From positions 24,665,012-24,729,011 of the forward strand of contig NC_087066.1 in assembly GCF_963678635.1 (NCBI RefSeq): a stretch of 64,000 bases of DNA. Reading direction: 5' to 3'. Source of the DNA: Symsagittifera roscoffensis. Lineage: Eukaryota; Xenacoelomorpha; Acoela; Convolutidae. The notes below the pieces were generated by a model. It was not told the DNA's origin, ran no database searches, and saw only the letters and a program-made list of their open reading frames with translations. This document shows positions 1 through 9,796 of this stretch, piece by piece. The position numbers and the translations under genes were made by a program. Position 1 is the first letter of the stretch. Each line of letters starts with the position of its first letter.

Positions 1-1801
1 AGGTTCAAATGTGCGTGTGCTCAAGTTGTCTGCTTATTTGCCACTCGATAAATTTTGAATGCCTATTTGTGTTGGCGATTGTGTTTCTGGACATAATTTC
101 CTCAAATTTGTTGTTGAAGTTTTCCGACTTTTTTAAATCGACTGATTGGCTTCTGTCTCATTTTCCGTCGGCTAGCTTGCGACACTACATTTGAGAGATA
201 CAGCAAGTTGTGTGAAGCTCAAGCTTTTCACGTATGTAAGTATGTCTTTCGAAAAATCTCGGCGAAAGAATATAAATTTTTTCTCAAGTTTTTTTTGAGC
301 GCAGTGGAAGTACAGCATCTGTAGATGGGAGCACTATATTGTTTTAATTACCCTTGCGATAATCAAGGGTATTGCAATCGAGTACCTAACTTTTTTCCCG
401 TAAACAATTTTGTTCACAGAAAGGTCTATTTTAGTAGGAATGGAAAATTTCAACACTGCTGACATGCACAATTTCTTGAAAACGTTAATACAACTACCAT
501 CATTTATAAACTAATTAGAGGAAGTTCGTCTCAGGTAATAGCTTTTTTTAGATAAACTTCATGAAAAGTTTGTTTTTCGTAATCGAGATTTTCGTCTTAA
601 AATTCAGTTTTTGGTAAGATTTATTGGCTTCATTTCCAAAGCATAGGCTTTTTATTGATTAAACAGTTTTTATTATGGTTGAAATTTCTGTAATTTGACT
701 TTTTTAAAGTTTTTTTTGTCGATTAAACGGTTTTTCCGACTCAATTTTTTCTCTTCTGTTCTTTTCACAAATCTTTTTTTTATATTGAATTGCAATATCT
801 TTCAAGTTCATTCCCAGTTGGTCTTGGGGTTACGCCGTTGCCTTTGGAATCTAAGGTCGGGTTCGCGTCTCGGCCGGATCTTGTTTTTTTTTCATTTTGA
901 GTGCAATTGAAAAAAAAAACTTCGTTTAAAATTGAGTTGTCAAAAATTGAGAACTTTCATTTGGCTAATCAGGTTTTTCTTCCGCTGAGTTGCCACATTA
1001 GGGATTTTGTTTGCGCTGTAAGCAACTTTCAGTCAGGTGCAAGTGTTGTTCATTCTAGTCTCAGTGAGGACTTCAAAGATTTTTTCTTGGAATGAATTTC
1101 TATCGAGACCTTTCGAGAAATTTAAACTTTTGGTTGTTTTTTTGTTTGGTCAATTTAGTTCATTTTTTACTGCTTATATTCTTCCAAGTATTTGTTGCAT
1201 TCCAAGTGGTGCGAAACTCCGCTTCTCTGTGTTTTTATATCCGATTTTAAAAAGCTGATACTCGCAACTTTTTGACGTAGCTACAAACTTTACTGAGGAA
1301 AAACGAAATTCATCGCTGTTTTTTACGGTCAAGTTTAACGCCTGAAGGGTTTCGCATCGTTTCGAAGTTCCGTCCTCTGTGTTGGTTGAAAAAACGTTTA
1401 AAAGGGACTTAGTTAAATATTCTCACGTTTTCTCTGTCTTTATAGTCTATCCGAATTTTCGTGCCTAGGGAAATATTTGATCACGGTTAGGTAGGGTTGG
1501 CTGACAATGATACAAACAAGGTTTTTTTACGAGCATAGTCTTGAAAAAAATACAAAATTTAATTTTCAATTAAGTGTCGTTTTTTCTGTGTGGCGTGGAA
1601 ACGTAAATGTTTTTTTTATATTGAATCCTTTTATATTTTTATAGAGTATTAGAACGAACCTTCTTTTTTTAAAACTTAACCTGCAAATTTAAGTTTTCAC
1701 TTATTTGGTGGCTTTTTTGCAATAATCACGATGTATAGCATTAGAAAATTCATAGCAACTGTTAACTGCTTTATTTTTGGCTAGTGTCTATGATTTAATA
1801 A
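1..1801. other. AT-rich non-coding stretch
   Basis: No gene is visible. Short open frames here are T-rich and resemble no family I know. Homopolymer T and A runs are frequent. No LTR, terminal inverted repeat or tandem array stands out. Confidence 0.5.
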
Positions 1802-1874
1802 GAGTCCTTGGCTGAGTGGTTAGTGAGTGAGACTAATAATCTCTGGTCGCAATTCAAATCCCAGAGGTAGTCGA
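1802..1874 (+). tRNA. tRNA-like sequence (degenerate tRNA or SINE head)
   Basis: A perfect A-box-like TGGCTGAGTGG lies at 1809-1819. A 4-bp anticodon-type stem GAGA/TCTC encloses a 7-base loop CTAATAA at 1829-1843, and a B-box-like ATTCAAATCCC lies at 1852-1862. The D-arm resembles Ser/Leu tRNAs, but the loop would give anticodon AAT (Ile). The acceptor ends do not pair well and the T-stem is irregular. It is therefore more likely a tRNA-derived pseudogene or the promoter head of a SINE than a working tRNA. Confidence 0.35.
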
Positions 1875-2467
1875 GTTTTAATCGATTCGATTTTATTTCT
1901 ACTTTTTCTGATTGAACTTTATAGAGCTGCTTTTTTCGTGATCTCGCTAATGTTTGTGAAGTAGAGGTTCGTCTTTCTGTAAAAACATCTTGAAAAAAAA
2001 AAGAAATTAGGCATATTCGGAAGTCATAGGCAAACAGGCCATTTGGAAAACAGTTTTTGTAAAAAAAAAATGACTAGAAAAACGAAAAAAAAATAAACGA
2101 AGTTTTTTTCAAATGTCATTGATTTTTAATTTTTTTTTTTGCAATTTTTTAGATGATTTTGTTTGATCCACTATTGCCGCTAAAAAACTTCAAAAACTAA
2201 CTTTACTTGAGTAGCATTAAATTTTCAGGGCTTAAATTCAGATTACATAAGCTATTTTAAGACTGCACGCTATCCTTATTAGCTCGAAATTAGACCCAAA
2301 AATCAAAAAGTTCAAACCGGTTTTTCTCGACACTGAAAAATTTCCTTCAAATTTTTCTATTGTTCGAATCGCGTCTGAAAGGGCTTCAATATGATATATA
2401 ACTCAACCCATTTCGATGATTATTTGTTGTACTCTATTTTATGTTAAAAATGAACGAGAAAAAAAAT
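1875..2467. other. AT-rich non-coding stretch
   Basis: No coding frame or recognisable element is seen. Several poly-A and poly-T runs are present, including just after the tRNA-like sequence. This fits either a SINE tail or ordinary AT-rich spacer. Confidence 0.4.
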
Positions 2468-2629
2468 AAAACACACCTTAATACAAAGCTGCTCCACTTT
2501 TTTCAAATGGTCGGAACAATTAATGTATATGCACATATGGGTGGAAAATGTTTTATTTACTGAAGGCGCATATGCCTTCTTTGAGTCTGCCCTTGCTGAC
2601 CTGTATAAATCATCTCACAATTTCATAAC

Positions 2630-2842
2630 TGTTGCGAATCTTACCATTCGTCTTATTTCATTTAATTAGTCTTAAAGTATTTTAACTGGTTAATTTAGAT
2701 TTGACCTTGTTATCTTCATTCTCTCCGTCGGAGAGAATGACCGCTCACTTTTCAATGTTTTAATTTAGAGATTAATTCACTTTTTAAACATATCTTATTT
2801 GTAACTAAGTAGAATTATCCGTAACAAAGAAACATTTTATCA
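2630..2842 (+). repeat. Gyp-1 5' LTR, outer copy
   Basis: 213 bp, TG...CA ends, preceded by ATAAC (2625-2629), which recurs after the 3' LTR. A perfect inverted repeat (10-bp arms, 1-base centre) lies at 2718-2738. It is followed directly by an intact primer-binding site. Confidence 0.9.
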
Positions 2843-3207
2843 TGGCGCAGTCAAACAGCAACGAATCAAACGTGAGAGGTATACCTTCATTTTGGCAAAA
2901 CCACAGTGGACCCACCAATTCCTTGGGAAGAGTGGAGCGATTTATTCCAACTAGCAATAATCGCAAAGGAGAATATTGATATCGAAAATCTCTTGAATCC
3001 ATCGTAACGATATCACCCACTTCCCCCAACATTGGAAAATCCGCCGGAAAACGAATTCGACGCTCAAAAAACATCTCGCATCGAGAGGAATATTCGAAAA
3101 CAAAAGAGGTTCGATGACGAAGAAATGGCCTCAATAAAGTCAGAAACCGAGAAATTCAACGGCATGAGACTTGAAGAGGCGGACAAAAAACTCAGATCCA
3201 TACTTTA
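2842..3207 (+). pseudogene. Gyp-1 gag 5' fragment (duplicated copy)
   Basis: This is the beginning of gag in tandem copy 1. The capsid-start frame carries one stop codon (after the LNPS residues) and then stays open through an RFDDEEMAS stretch until it breaks at the duplication junction near 3207. Compared with the inner copy it keeps two extra bases (AG, about 3106), so its frame is continuous there while the inner copy shifts. A truncated by-product of the duplication. Confidence 0.75.
2843..2852 (+). promoter_or_regulatory. Gyp-1 primer-binding site
   Basis: TGGCGCAGTC immediately follows the LTR. It starts with TGG, complementary to a tRNA CCA end, and resembles the serine-tRNA site of Drosophila 297/17.6 (recalled, not checked). 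The corresponding site after the inner LTR (3593-3602) is mutated to GGGCATAGTC, so only the outer copy keeps a good primer site. Confidence 0.75.
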
Positions 3208-3955
3208 AAACTTATCTTAATACAAAGCTGCTCCACTTTTTTCAAATGGTCGGAACAATTAATGCGATAGAAATTTATATGCACATATGGGTGGAAAATG
3301 TTTTATTTACTGAAGGCGCATATGCCTTCTTTGAGTCTGCCCTTGCTGACCTGTATAAATCATCTCACAATTTCATAACTGTTGCGAATCTTACCATTCG
3401 TCTTATTTCATTTAATTAGTCTTAAAGTATTTTAACTGGTTATTTTAGATTTGACCTTGTTATCTTCATTCTCTCCGTCGGAGAGAATGACCGCTCACTT
3501 TTTAATGTTTTAATTTAAAGATTAATTCACTTTTTAAACATATCTTATTTGTAACTAAGTAGAATTATCCGTAACAAAGAAACATTTTATCAGGGCATAG
3601 TCAAACAGCAACGAATCAAATGTGAGAGGTATACCTTCATTTTGGCAAAACCACAGTGGACCCACCAATTCCTTGGGAAGAGTGGAGCGATTTATTCCAA
3701 ATAGCAATAATCGCAAAGGAGAATATTGATATCGAAAATCTCTTGAATCCATCGGAACGATATCACCCACTTCCCCCAACATTGGAAAATCCGCCGGAAA
3801 ACGAATCCGACGCTCAAAAAACATCTCGCATCGAGAGGAATATTGGAAAACAAAAGGTTCGATGACGAAGAAATGGCCTCAATAAAGTCAGAAACCAAGA
3901 AATTCAACGGCATGAAACTTGAAGAGGCGGACAAAAAACTCAGATCCACACTTTA
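3207..3955 (+). repeat. Tandem duplication, copy 2
   Basis: Second direct copy of the flank-LTR-gag unit. It joins without interruption to the rest of gag. It contains the full-length flank, including the bases deleted from copy 1, but has a damaged primer-binding site and a 2-base deletion in gag. Confidence 0.85.
3380..3592 (+). repeat. Gyp-1 5' LTR, inner copy
   Basis: 213 bp, TGTTGCG start and TTATCA end, preceded by the same ATAAC flank because the flank was duplicated with it. It differs from the outer LTR at a handful of positions. The 21-bp palindrome is at 3468-3488. Confidence 0.9.
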
Positions 3956-4724
3956 TCTAGCCCTCGGAAACGAAGGAAAGAAAATATTCGGCCAAAAGTT
4001 CACGAGAGTTAAAAATCTACAAATTTCCTTCAAAGAATTTTGGGAAAATTTGTCCGTAGCTTTTGTGAGAAAGACAAACATAACCTTCGAAAGACACAAG
4101 CTATTAAACAGAGAACAGAGGGACAGAGAATCATTAGAACAATTCTGGGGGGCACTTGCAGAAATGGCAAAAAGATGTGACATTCCCACAGGAGAAGATG
4201 AGTGGATTCGAGATATTTTTATCAATAACACGAAGAACTCGGACATCCAACGGAAACTTCTCACGGAAACCCTACCTCCACTAGAAGCCTTAAATGTAGC
4301 CCTGATTGACGAAAAAGGAATAACAAACCACAATAAAATGACGAGTACTTTTAAATCCAACGGATATTCTTCCAACAAATCTTTTAATCATTTTAATGTA
4401 AAAAGAGAACCCACCCGAAATATCGAAAGAGCTAACACATGTATGAAATGCGGCGGAAATTTTACCAAAGGACACCTAGCGGTTTGCCCTGCTAAAGATA
4501 CGACTTGCACGACTTGTAAATATCGAGGAAATTTTACTAGACTCTGTAAATCACGCCGTAAAAATGTAAATATTGTGGATAGTCAAATTGTAAATAATAC
4601 AGATTATAATTATCCTTCGGAGCAACCGGATGTAAATATCGACCGCGCTAATAGAGAATGCTGTGGAGTAATCAATGCATGGTCGGAGTCCGGCAGAGCA
4701 ATAACGATGATTACTCTGTATTAA
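3656..4724 (+). CDS. gag: Gyp-1 Gag (capsid and two zinc knuckles), frameshifted
   Basis: Structural protein that packages the element RNA. The first part reads in the frame starting near 3656 (WEEWSDLF, a capsid start shared with Gyp-2), and the main part in another frame from about 3843 to 4724. A 2-base deletion near 3860, relative to the other tandem copy, separates them. The capsid core has the ESLEQF...CDIP...IRDIFI pattern typical of gypsy Gags. Two zinc knuckles follow at 4441-4550. The first has the spacing CX2CX7HX3C. The second reads CTTCKYRGNFTRLC, with Asn where the zinc-binding His should be. The end overlaps the protease frame by about 67 bases in the -1 frame, the usual gag-pol arrangement. 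Unlikely to be functional as it stands. Confidence 0.85.
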
Positions 4725-6679
4725 ACGTAACAACTATCTACGACGACCAAGGAAAGGAACTGAAGAAACTACTAAATATTGGCTTAGGAAATGAAAACCA
4801 AGTAATTCTCAATATACAGGTGGATTCAGCTAGCCCGGTAAGCTTCCTTGAACAGAATTTGTTACACCAGTTGAAGTTACGAGACCCTTATGTAAAAATA
4901 TATCCAGTGGATAAAGCGACTAAAGATCTTTATTGCGGATTTACGAACAATGCAATAAATATTACTGGAAAGGTAATCGTCCCAATTTTCTCAAATGGAT
5001 GGTCTCACAAGGAATGCCACTTCTTCCTAACTCAAGGTCACGAAAGAAACATCTTGGGAAACGACAATGTACCAAAAGTCGGAATCGAAGTTTCACAAAT
5101 ACAATACACAACACTCACCAACAAGAGAACTTGTAAGTCTATCAATTCAGTTACCTCACTTGACATAGATAATGAAATTGACATGATCTCCAAAACTTTC
5201 AAACAATTATTCTTTCGGATTGGAAAAATAAAAAATCAAACAAAAATATCACACTTTCACGAACCACTAAAGCCACTTCAACTAAAAGGCAGGAGGGTCC
5301 CTTTACACCTACTGGATTCAGTAAAATCAGAATTGTACAAACTCAAATCCGAAGGACATATCAGAAAAATAGAAAACTGCGACGAGGACAGATTTATTAG
5401 TCCGATAGTTATCACTTGTAAAAAAGACAAATCGATAAAGCTAGCTTTAGATTCAAAATTTATCAACAAACAAATTTACAAGAATAAATACCAGATGCCC
5501 AACATACACGATTTAGTGGACAATGTAGCGGCTCAAATTTCAAACAATTCCGACGGAGAAGTATGGTTTACCAATCTAGACCTAAAGAATGCATATAGTC
5601 AACTTTCGCTAGACAATTTTACTAGCAGCCAATGCAATTTTAGCCTAGTTGGTGGAGATATAACAGGCACTTATCAATTTTTAACCGGTGTTTACGGACT
5701 CGGCGATATGCCAAACAAGTTTCAAAATGTCATGGACTCAACTCTGGGAAATATTCCTTTTACAAATTGTTACCTTGACGACATATTAGTCGCTTCCAAA
5801 GGAAGTTTTAATGACCACAAGAAAATTGTTTATAAAAATTTATCAACGCTAGATAGTTACAATTTCGCAGTTAAATGGTCGAAATGCAAATTTTTCTAAA
5901 AAGAAATCGAATGGCTCGGCTTTAAAATATCGAAATCCGGAATCGCCCCACTATTCGATAAAACCAAGGCAATTAAAGATATTCCAATTCCAAAAAATCT
6001 AAAGGAATTAAGATCATTCTGCGAGTCAACTAATCAGTACATTAAATTTGTACCAAACTTAGCATCCCTCGGAAGCCCGCTAAGACCTCTTTTAAACAAG
6101 AAGTCGATTTTCCTTTGGAATGAAGATCTAACAAAAGCATTCGATAAGATTAAATCAGAAATAGTCAATCTTACTGAAAACACCCACTTCGACGTCAAAA
6201 GGCCCACGAGAGTAAAAACCGATGCTTCACATAGCGGGTTAGATGCATCCCTTGAACAACTCCATGAGATCGTTTGGAAAACAGTGTCATTCGCTTCAAG
6301 ATTTTTAAATCTTCATGAATCCAAATATTCAACAAACGAATTAGAGTTATTAAGAGTTGTATGGGCGGTGGAACATTACAAAAACTATCTCTACGGCTCC
6401 GAATTCGAAATTATTACCGACCACAAAGCTCTCCTTTCCGCCTTGTCACCTAATCACGGAAACAAAACGTATCATAGCCGATTGACAAGATGGGTAGATC
6501 GCCTTTTACCATTCAATTTTACTATCAAGCATTTAGCGGGAAAAGATATGGGTTTTACCGACTTAATTTCAAGAACACCTTCGGGTAAAGCAATTCCCCC
6601 ATCACATTACGACGAAGAATTCAAAGTTGCAACTACCAAAAAAAAATATATAACGCACTCAATCTTTTGGAGAATGTGA
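4658..6679 (+). CDS. pol: Gyp-1 Pol: protease, reverse transcriptase, RNase H (one internal stop)
   Basis: The aspartic protease motif VDSASP is at about 4820 (DSA instead of the usual DTG). Reverse transcriptase follows, with LDLKNAYSQ and the catalytic box YLDD at 5771-5782. An in-frame TAA at 5897-5899 interrupts it, and the same frame then continues unbroken to 6679 through RNase H: KTDASHSGLDASLEQ (first catalytic Asp, about 6220), NELELL (Glu) and ITDHKAL (Asp). One single-base change would explain the stop. The frame closes just after a run of nine A at 6638-6646, and the integrase frame then lies in -1. The ATG at 4658 overlaps the end of gag, so expression from gag by -1 frameshifting is likely. 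Confidence 0.9.
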
Positions 6680-8409
6680 ATCCATTACGTAATTCAATTA
6701 ATTCAAAATCGGAAAATTCCCATTACACGAAATTACGAAACCACGTAATAATTACAGCATTGAATTTCGTCAATTCTTCCATTTCAATCTGCAATCAAAA
6801 ACACTATAGAACAGAATTTTGTAACTCTAAATGTATTCCCTCGGATTTCTCAAACACCGATTCTACTAAAATCTTTCTATCAAATTCAGCCTTTATTTAT
6901 TTTTTAAATCTTAACAGTAGCTTAATTAGTAATCCTTCGGATCTTAAACTTATAAATAGTGTAAATATGTCAAATAACCAAATTGTAGTAAATCCTTCCA
7001 CTTTTGGGATACAGGTCTCAATTGATTTCCAAATTTCCTCAGAGCTCAAAAAGTTAGTAACTAAATTTCGAGAAAATCTCAAGTTACCTGAAAGACCTTT
7101 GGATTTAAATACATTATTCAATGCAAAGTTGGTTGCTTTACTAACGGAAGATGATGAGATGTTAAACCCAATCGTGAAGGCTTTACAGAAAAAAGTAGAA
7201 AACGCAAATTCCCGTTACTTAGACCAATTTTCGAAAGACCTTCATGAATCCGACGGACTATTATATATGGATGGAAAATTGGTTATTCCCTTTACACTTC
7301 GAAACGCCGTTTTAAAAACCCTACACGAATCTCACCCTGGCCAATTCGGTATGAAATACCTGGCACAATATATTTGGTGGCCTCAAATAAACCGGCAAAT
7401 TTACTTCCACGGAATTAATTGCACACAATGCACCCAAACTGGTAAGAACATAAAAAGCATCATACCAACCACACAAATTAGCGAACTTCCCGCTTTATTT
7501 GAACCTAATGAGGAATTAAACCTTGATTTTGCCGTCCCATTAGATAACACCTGGGGAAACAATAAATACATCTTATTATGTATAGATCGTTTTTCAAAAT
7601 TTGCATCAGCCAAAATTACATCTTCAACGTCATCAAACACGGCAATCGAATTTCTTCTAGATTATTTTTATCTCCATGGGATTCCTAACTCTATTCGTGT
7701 TGACCACGCATCCTGTTTTACTAGTCAGGATTTTAAATCATTTTGTAATTCTCTTAATATCAAATCAATATTTTGTACAGTTGGGGACCATCGTTCTAAT
7801 GGTCTTGTAGAAAAACTTGTTCATACTGTAAAAATCAAATTATTAGCAATGTCTTTAGAACAACAAAAACCTACATTACAAACTGCCATTTCGAAAATCA
7901 TTTGGAATTTACGATCTTCCTTTCAATCAAAAATAAATTGTTCACCGTTCGAAATACACTTTAATAGAAAACCGAACACGATCTGGAAGCAATTGGCATC
8001 TAGTAAATTATCCGGTGGGTTTTTAGACAAAGGGAAGTTGATCCTAAGCAGAGAAAGGGCCCTCGACTGGAACGCTGACGATCGGATAAAGGACGGATAC
8101 AAAGACTCTCTTGTACCGAAAAAGAACCAGTCACCATTGGAGAAAGGCTACGATTCGGACCATCTTACAACTCCAAAACCTTCATCTTCCCGAGTGTCCT
8201 CAAACAGTCCGTTTAAAGGTAATTTACTACGAAAAACCAACGGAAGTATAAACGGAAAACCCTTCTATAAGCAACTGGGTCAGAAAATAATAAACTCAAC
8301 AAAATCCACGGTTGAACTATCCGACGGAAAAATTATTAGAAAATCGGACATCGCCATCCCAAAGTCTAAATCCTCTACAATCCGTTCATTCTTTTCCCTC
8401 TTTTTCTAA
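6667..8409 (+). CDS. int: Gyp-1 integrase
   Basis: The frame lies in -1 relative to RNase H and overlaps its end. It has no ATG start; the first in-frame initiator-like codon is TTG at 6667. It opens with about 200 residues of linker, then a zinc-binding HHCC module (LHESHPG ... CTQC, 7320-7432). The catalytic DD35E core has LDFA near 7525, RVDHAS near 7700 and LVEKLV near 7810, with exactly 35 residues between the second Asp and the Glu. The C-terminus carries a strongly basic and polar stretch and a final VELSDGKIIRKSD motif, also recognisable in Gyp-2. It inserts the cDNA into the host genome. All catalytic residues are present. Confidence 0.9.
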   Translation: MENVNPLRNSINSKSENSHYTKLRNHVIITALNFVNSSISICNQKHYRTEFCNSKCIPSDFSNTDSTKIFLSNSAFIYFLNLNSSLISNPSDLKLINSVNMSNNQIVVNPSTFGIQVSIDFQISSELKKLVTKFRENLKLPERPLDLNTLFNAKLVALLTEDDEMLNPIVKALQKKVENANSRYLDQFSKDLHESDGLLYMDGKLVIPFTLRNAVLKTLHESHPGQFGMKYLAQYIWWPQINRQIYFHGINCTQCTQTGKNIKSIIPTTQISELPALFEPNEELNLDFAVPLDNTWGNNKYILLCIDRFSKFASAKITSSTSSNTAIEFLLDYFYLHGIPNSIRVDHASCFTSQDFKSFCNSLNIKSIFCTVGDHRSNGLVEKLVHTVKIKLLAMSLEQQKPTLQTAISKIIWNLRSSFQSKINCSPFEIHFNRKPNTIWKQLASSKLSGGFLDKGKLILSRERALDWNADDRIKDGYKDSLVPKKNQSPLEKGYDSDHLTTPKPSSSRVSSNSPFKGNLLRKTNGSINGKPFYKQLGQKIINSTKSTVELSDGKIIRKSDIAIPKSKSSTIRSFFSLFF

Positions 8410-8568
8410 CATTGATTTACAAGTAGGTCCAAGAAAGACCAACAAATCGAAGCCACAACAGACGCGGAAACCAGGCCCTAAGACAGGACGACACACAGAG
8501 TCTCTCACCCCGGTCACCACCAGATCACCAGATCTAGAGGATCAAAACAACCTACCAAACTCAACAAA

Positions 8569-9075
8569 TTGAAGCGAAACCGAAATAAAGCCTCGTCTAC
8601 GAACACAGGATATCTAGCAGGTGATGAATTCATGTTCATTCCGTCGGATACGTCGGACATTAGTGATTGGGAATGGATTGCGGGAGGTTTTCCATGCAGA
8701 GAAATGATAAGAAAACGCTTCATTTCGGATAACCACATTTTTAACGAAGAACATACACCATCATTAGATCCTCAAACACATCAAACTAATATAAAATCTG
8801 AGGTTTTAGACGAACAACTTCAATCTACAGATACAGCGGAATGCCCAATTAGTATAAAACCAGCACCTCAAACTACCTCACACCCACCTGGCGAATCTTC
8901 TACTGCTACGACAACGGAGGGCCCAAACACTCCTTTGGATTCAACAAAAGAACCGGAGGGAGAAAATTCGGTCGAATTTCTAGTCTTTGAGATAAAGGAC
9001 TCCTCTGACGAAATTACAATTAGTGAGGAAAGACATCCTAAGGAAATCACTATCGCCGTAATGATTTTAAATTAA
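8569..9075 (+). CDS. Gyp-1 acidic tail frame, function unknown
   Basis: 168 codons in the same frame as the integrase, separated from it by stops between 8409 and 8569. There is no ATG; the first initiator-like codon is TTG. It is rich in Ser, Thr, Pro, Asp and Glu, low in hydrophobics, and looks disordered. A similar Ser/Glu/Arg-rich tail follows the integrase in Gyp-A. It may be the decayed C-terminal tail of Pol or a separate small gene. I recognise no domain. Confidence 0.45.
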   Translation: MKRNRNKASSTNTGYLAGDEFMFIPSDTSDISDWEWIAGGFPCREMIRKRFISDNHIFNEEHTPSLDPQTHQTNIKSEVLDEQLQSTDTAECPISIKPAPQTTSHPPGESSTATTTEGPNTPLDSTKEPEGENSVEFLVFEIKDSSDEITISEERHPKEITIAVMILN

Positions 9076-9566
9076 GACGTTCAAGTTGAAATGTTGGTCC
9101 CCCACAAGTCTATGGTAAGCGATATTACATAGATATTATAGACGAGATCGAAAACCAACCAGGCTCCGCAAATAATCCAATATCTCTGGACGAGGGTGAC
9201 AGTTCGGGCTCCTTCACACAAACCTTCAGAGAAAATCTCTCGGATAACCAGGCTCACATTTGCGACATTCAACCGGAGGACCGTGCATCCAAAACTTGAA
9301 AACTCACATTTAGTCATTGATAGTCTTACTAGTGTTTCGTTTCAGCGCAGTTAGAGTTTACTTATTTTGTAACTATGGATTATAATCCGCCGGAATTAGG
9401 AATTATATCATTCTTTTTAATTCAGTCATTCCTTCGGAGCACTAAAATTTCATTTGTTATATCGTGCAGTTTTTAATTTTCAATCCTTGTTGGACTTCTC
9501 GAGAGGGAGAAAAAGGGTTAGATAACATGTTACGTATTATGGCGCTTAGTACTTTAATTTTTTTCC
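9076..9566 (+). other. Gyp-1 3' untranslated region
   Basis: About 490 bases between the last open frame and the polypurine tract. No gene is visible. It probably holds 3' untranslated sequence and remnants of the Pol tail. Confidence 0.5.
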
Positions 9567-9578
9567 CACTAAGGGGAA
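9567..9578 (+). promoter_or_regulatory. Gyp-1 polypurine tract
   Basis: CACTAAGGGGAA directly precedes the TG of the 3' LTR. A G-rich purine run in exactly this place primes plus-strand DNA synthesis in LTR retrotransposons. Confidence 0.85.
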
Positions 9579-9791
9579 TGTTGCGAATCTTAGCATTCGT
9601 CTTATTTCATTTAATTAGTCTTAAAGTATTTTAACTGGTTAATTTAGATTTGACCTTGTTATCTTCATTCTATCCGTCGGAGAGAATGACCGCTCACTTT
9701 TTAATGTTTAAATTTAGAGATTAATTCACTTTTTAAACATATCCTATTTGTAACTAAGTAGAATTATCCGTAACAAAGAAACATTTTATCA
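9579..9791 (+). repeat. Gyp-1 3' LTR
   Basis: 213 bp, TGTTGCG to TTATCA, followed by ATAAC (9792-9796), matching the flank before the 5' LTR. It differs at a few sites from the 5' copies, including one base inside the palindrome (9667-9687). Confidence 0.92.
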
Positions 9792-9796
9792 ATAAC

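Larger units (their letters stand above)
2468..3206 (+). repeat. Tandem duplication, copy 1 (flank + LTR + gag start)
   Basis: This segment and 3207-3955 are near-identical direct copies. Each holds about 150 bp of insertion-site flank, a complete 213-bp LTR, the primer-binding site region and the first part of gag. Copy 1 lacks about a dozen bases of the flank present in copy 2 (after AACAATTAATG). The junction has the short shared string AAAAC, suggesting microhomology-mediated or unequal exchange. Confidence 0.85.
2630..9791 (+). mobile_element. Gyp-1, nearly complete Ty3/gypsy LTR retrotransposon
   Basis: The ends are 213-bp LTRs beginning TGTTGCG and ending TTATCA. A 5-bp target-site duplication ATAAC lies at 2625-2629 and 9792-9796. 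Between the LTRs come a primer-binding site, gag, protease-RT-RNase H, integrase, an acidic tail frame and a polypurine tract AAGGGGAA directly before the 3' LTR. RT-RNase H before integrase is the Ty3/gypsy order. The LTRs differ from each other at only a few positions, so the insertion is fairly recent, but the coding frames carry one stop and several frame breaks. The left end is duplicated, so there are two 5' LTRs. Confidence 0.93.

Noticed and set aside
2805-3824. Minus-strand frames of 89 and 109 codons opposite gag
   Set aside because: They are antisense to the duplicated gag start and are kept similar only because the DNA is duplicated.
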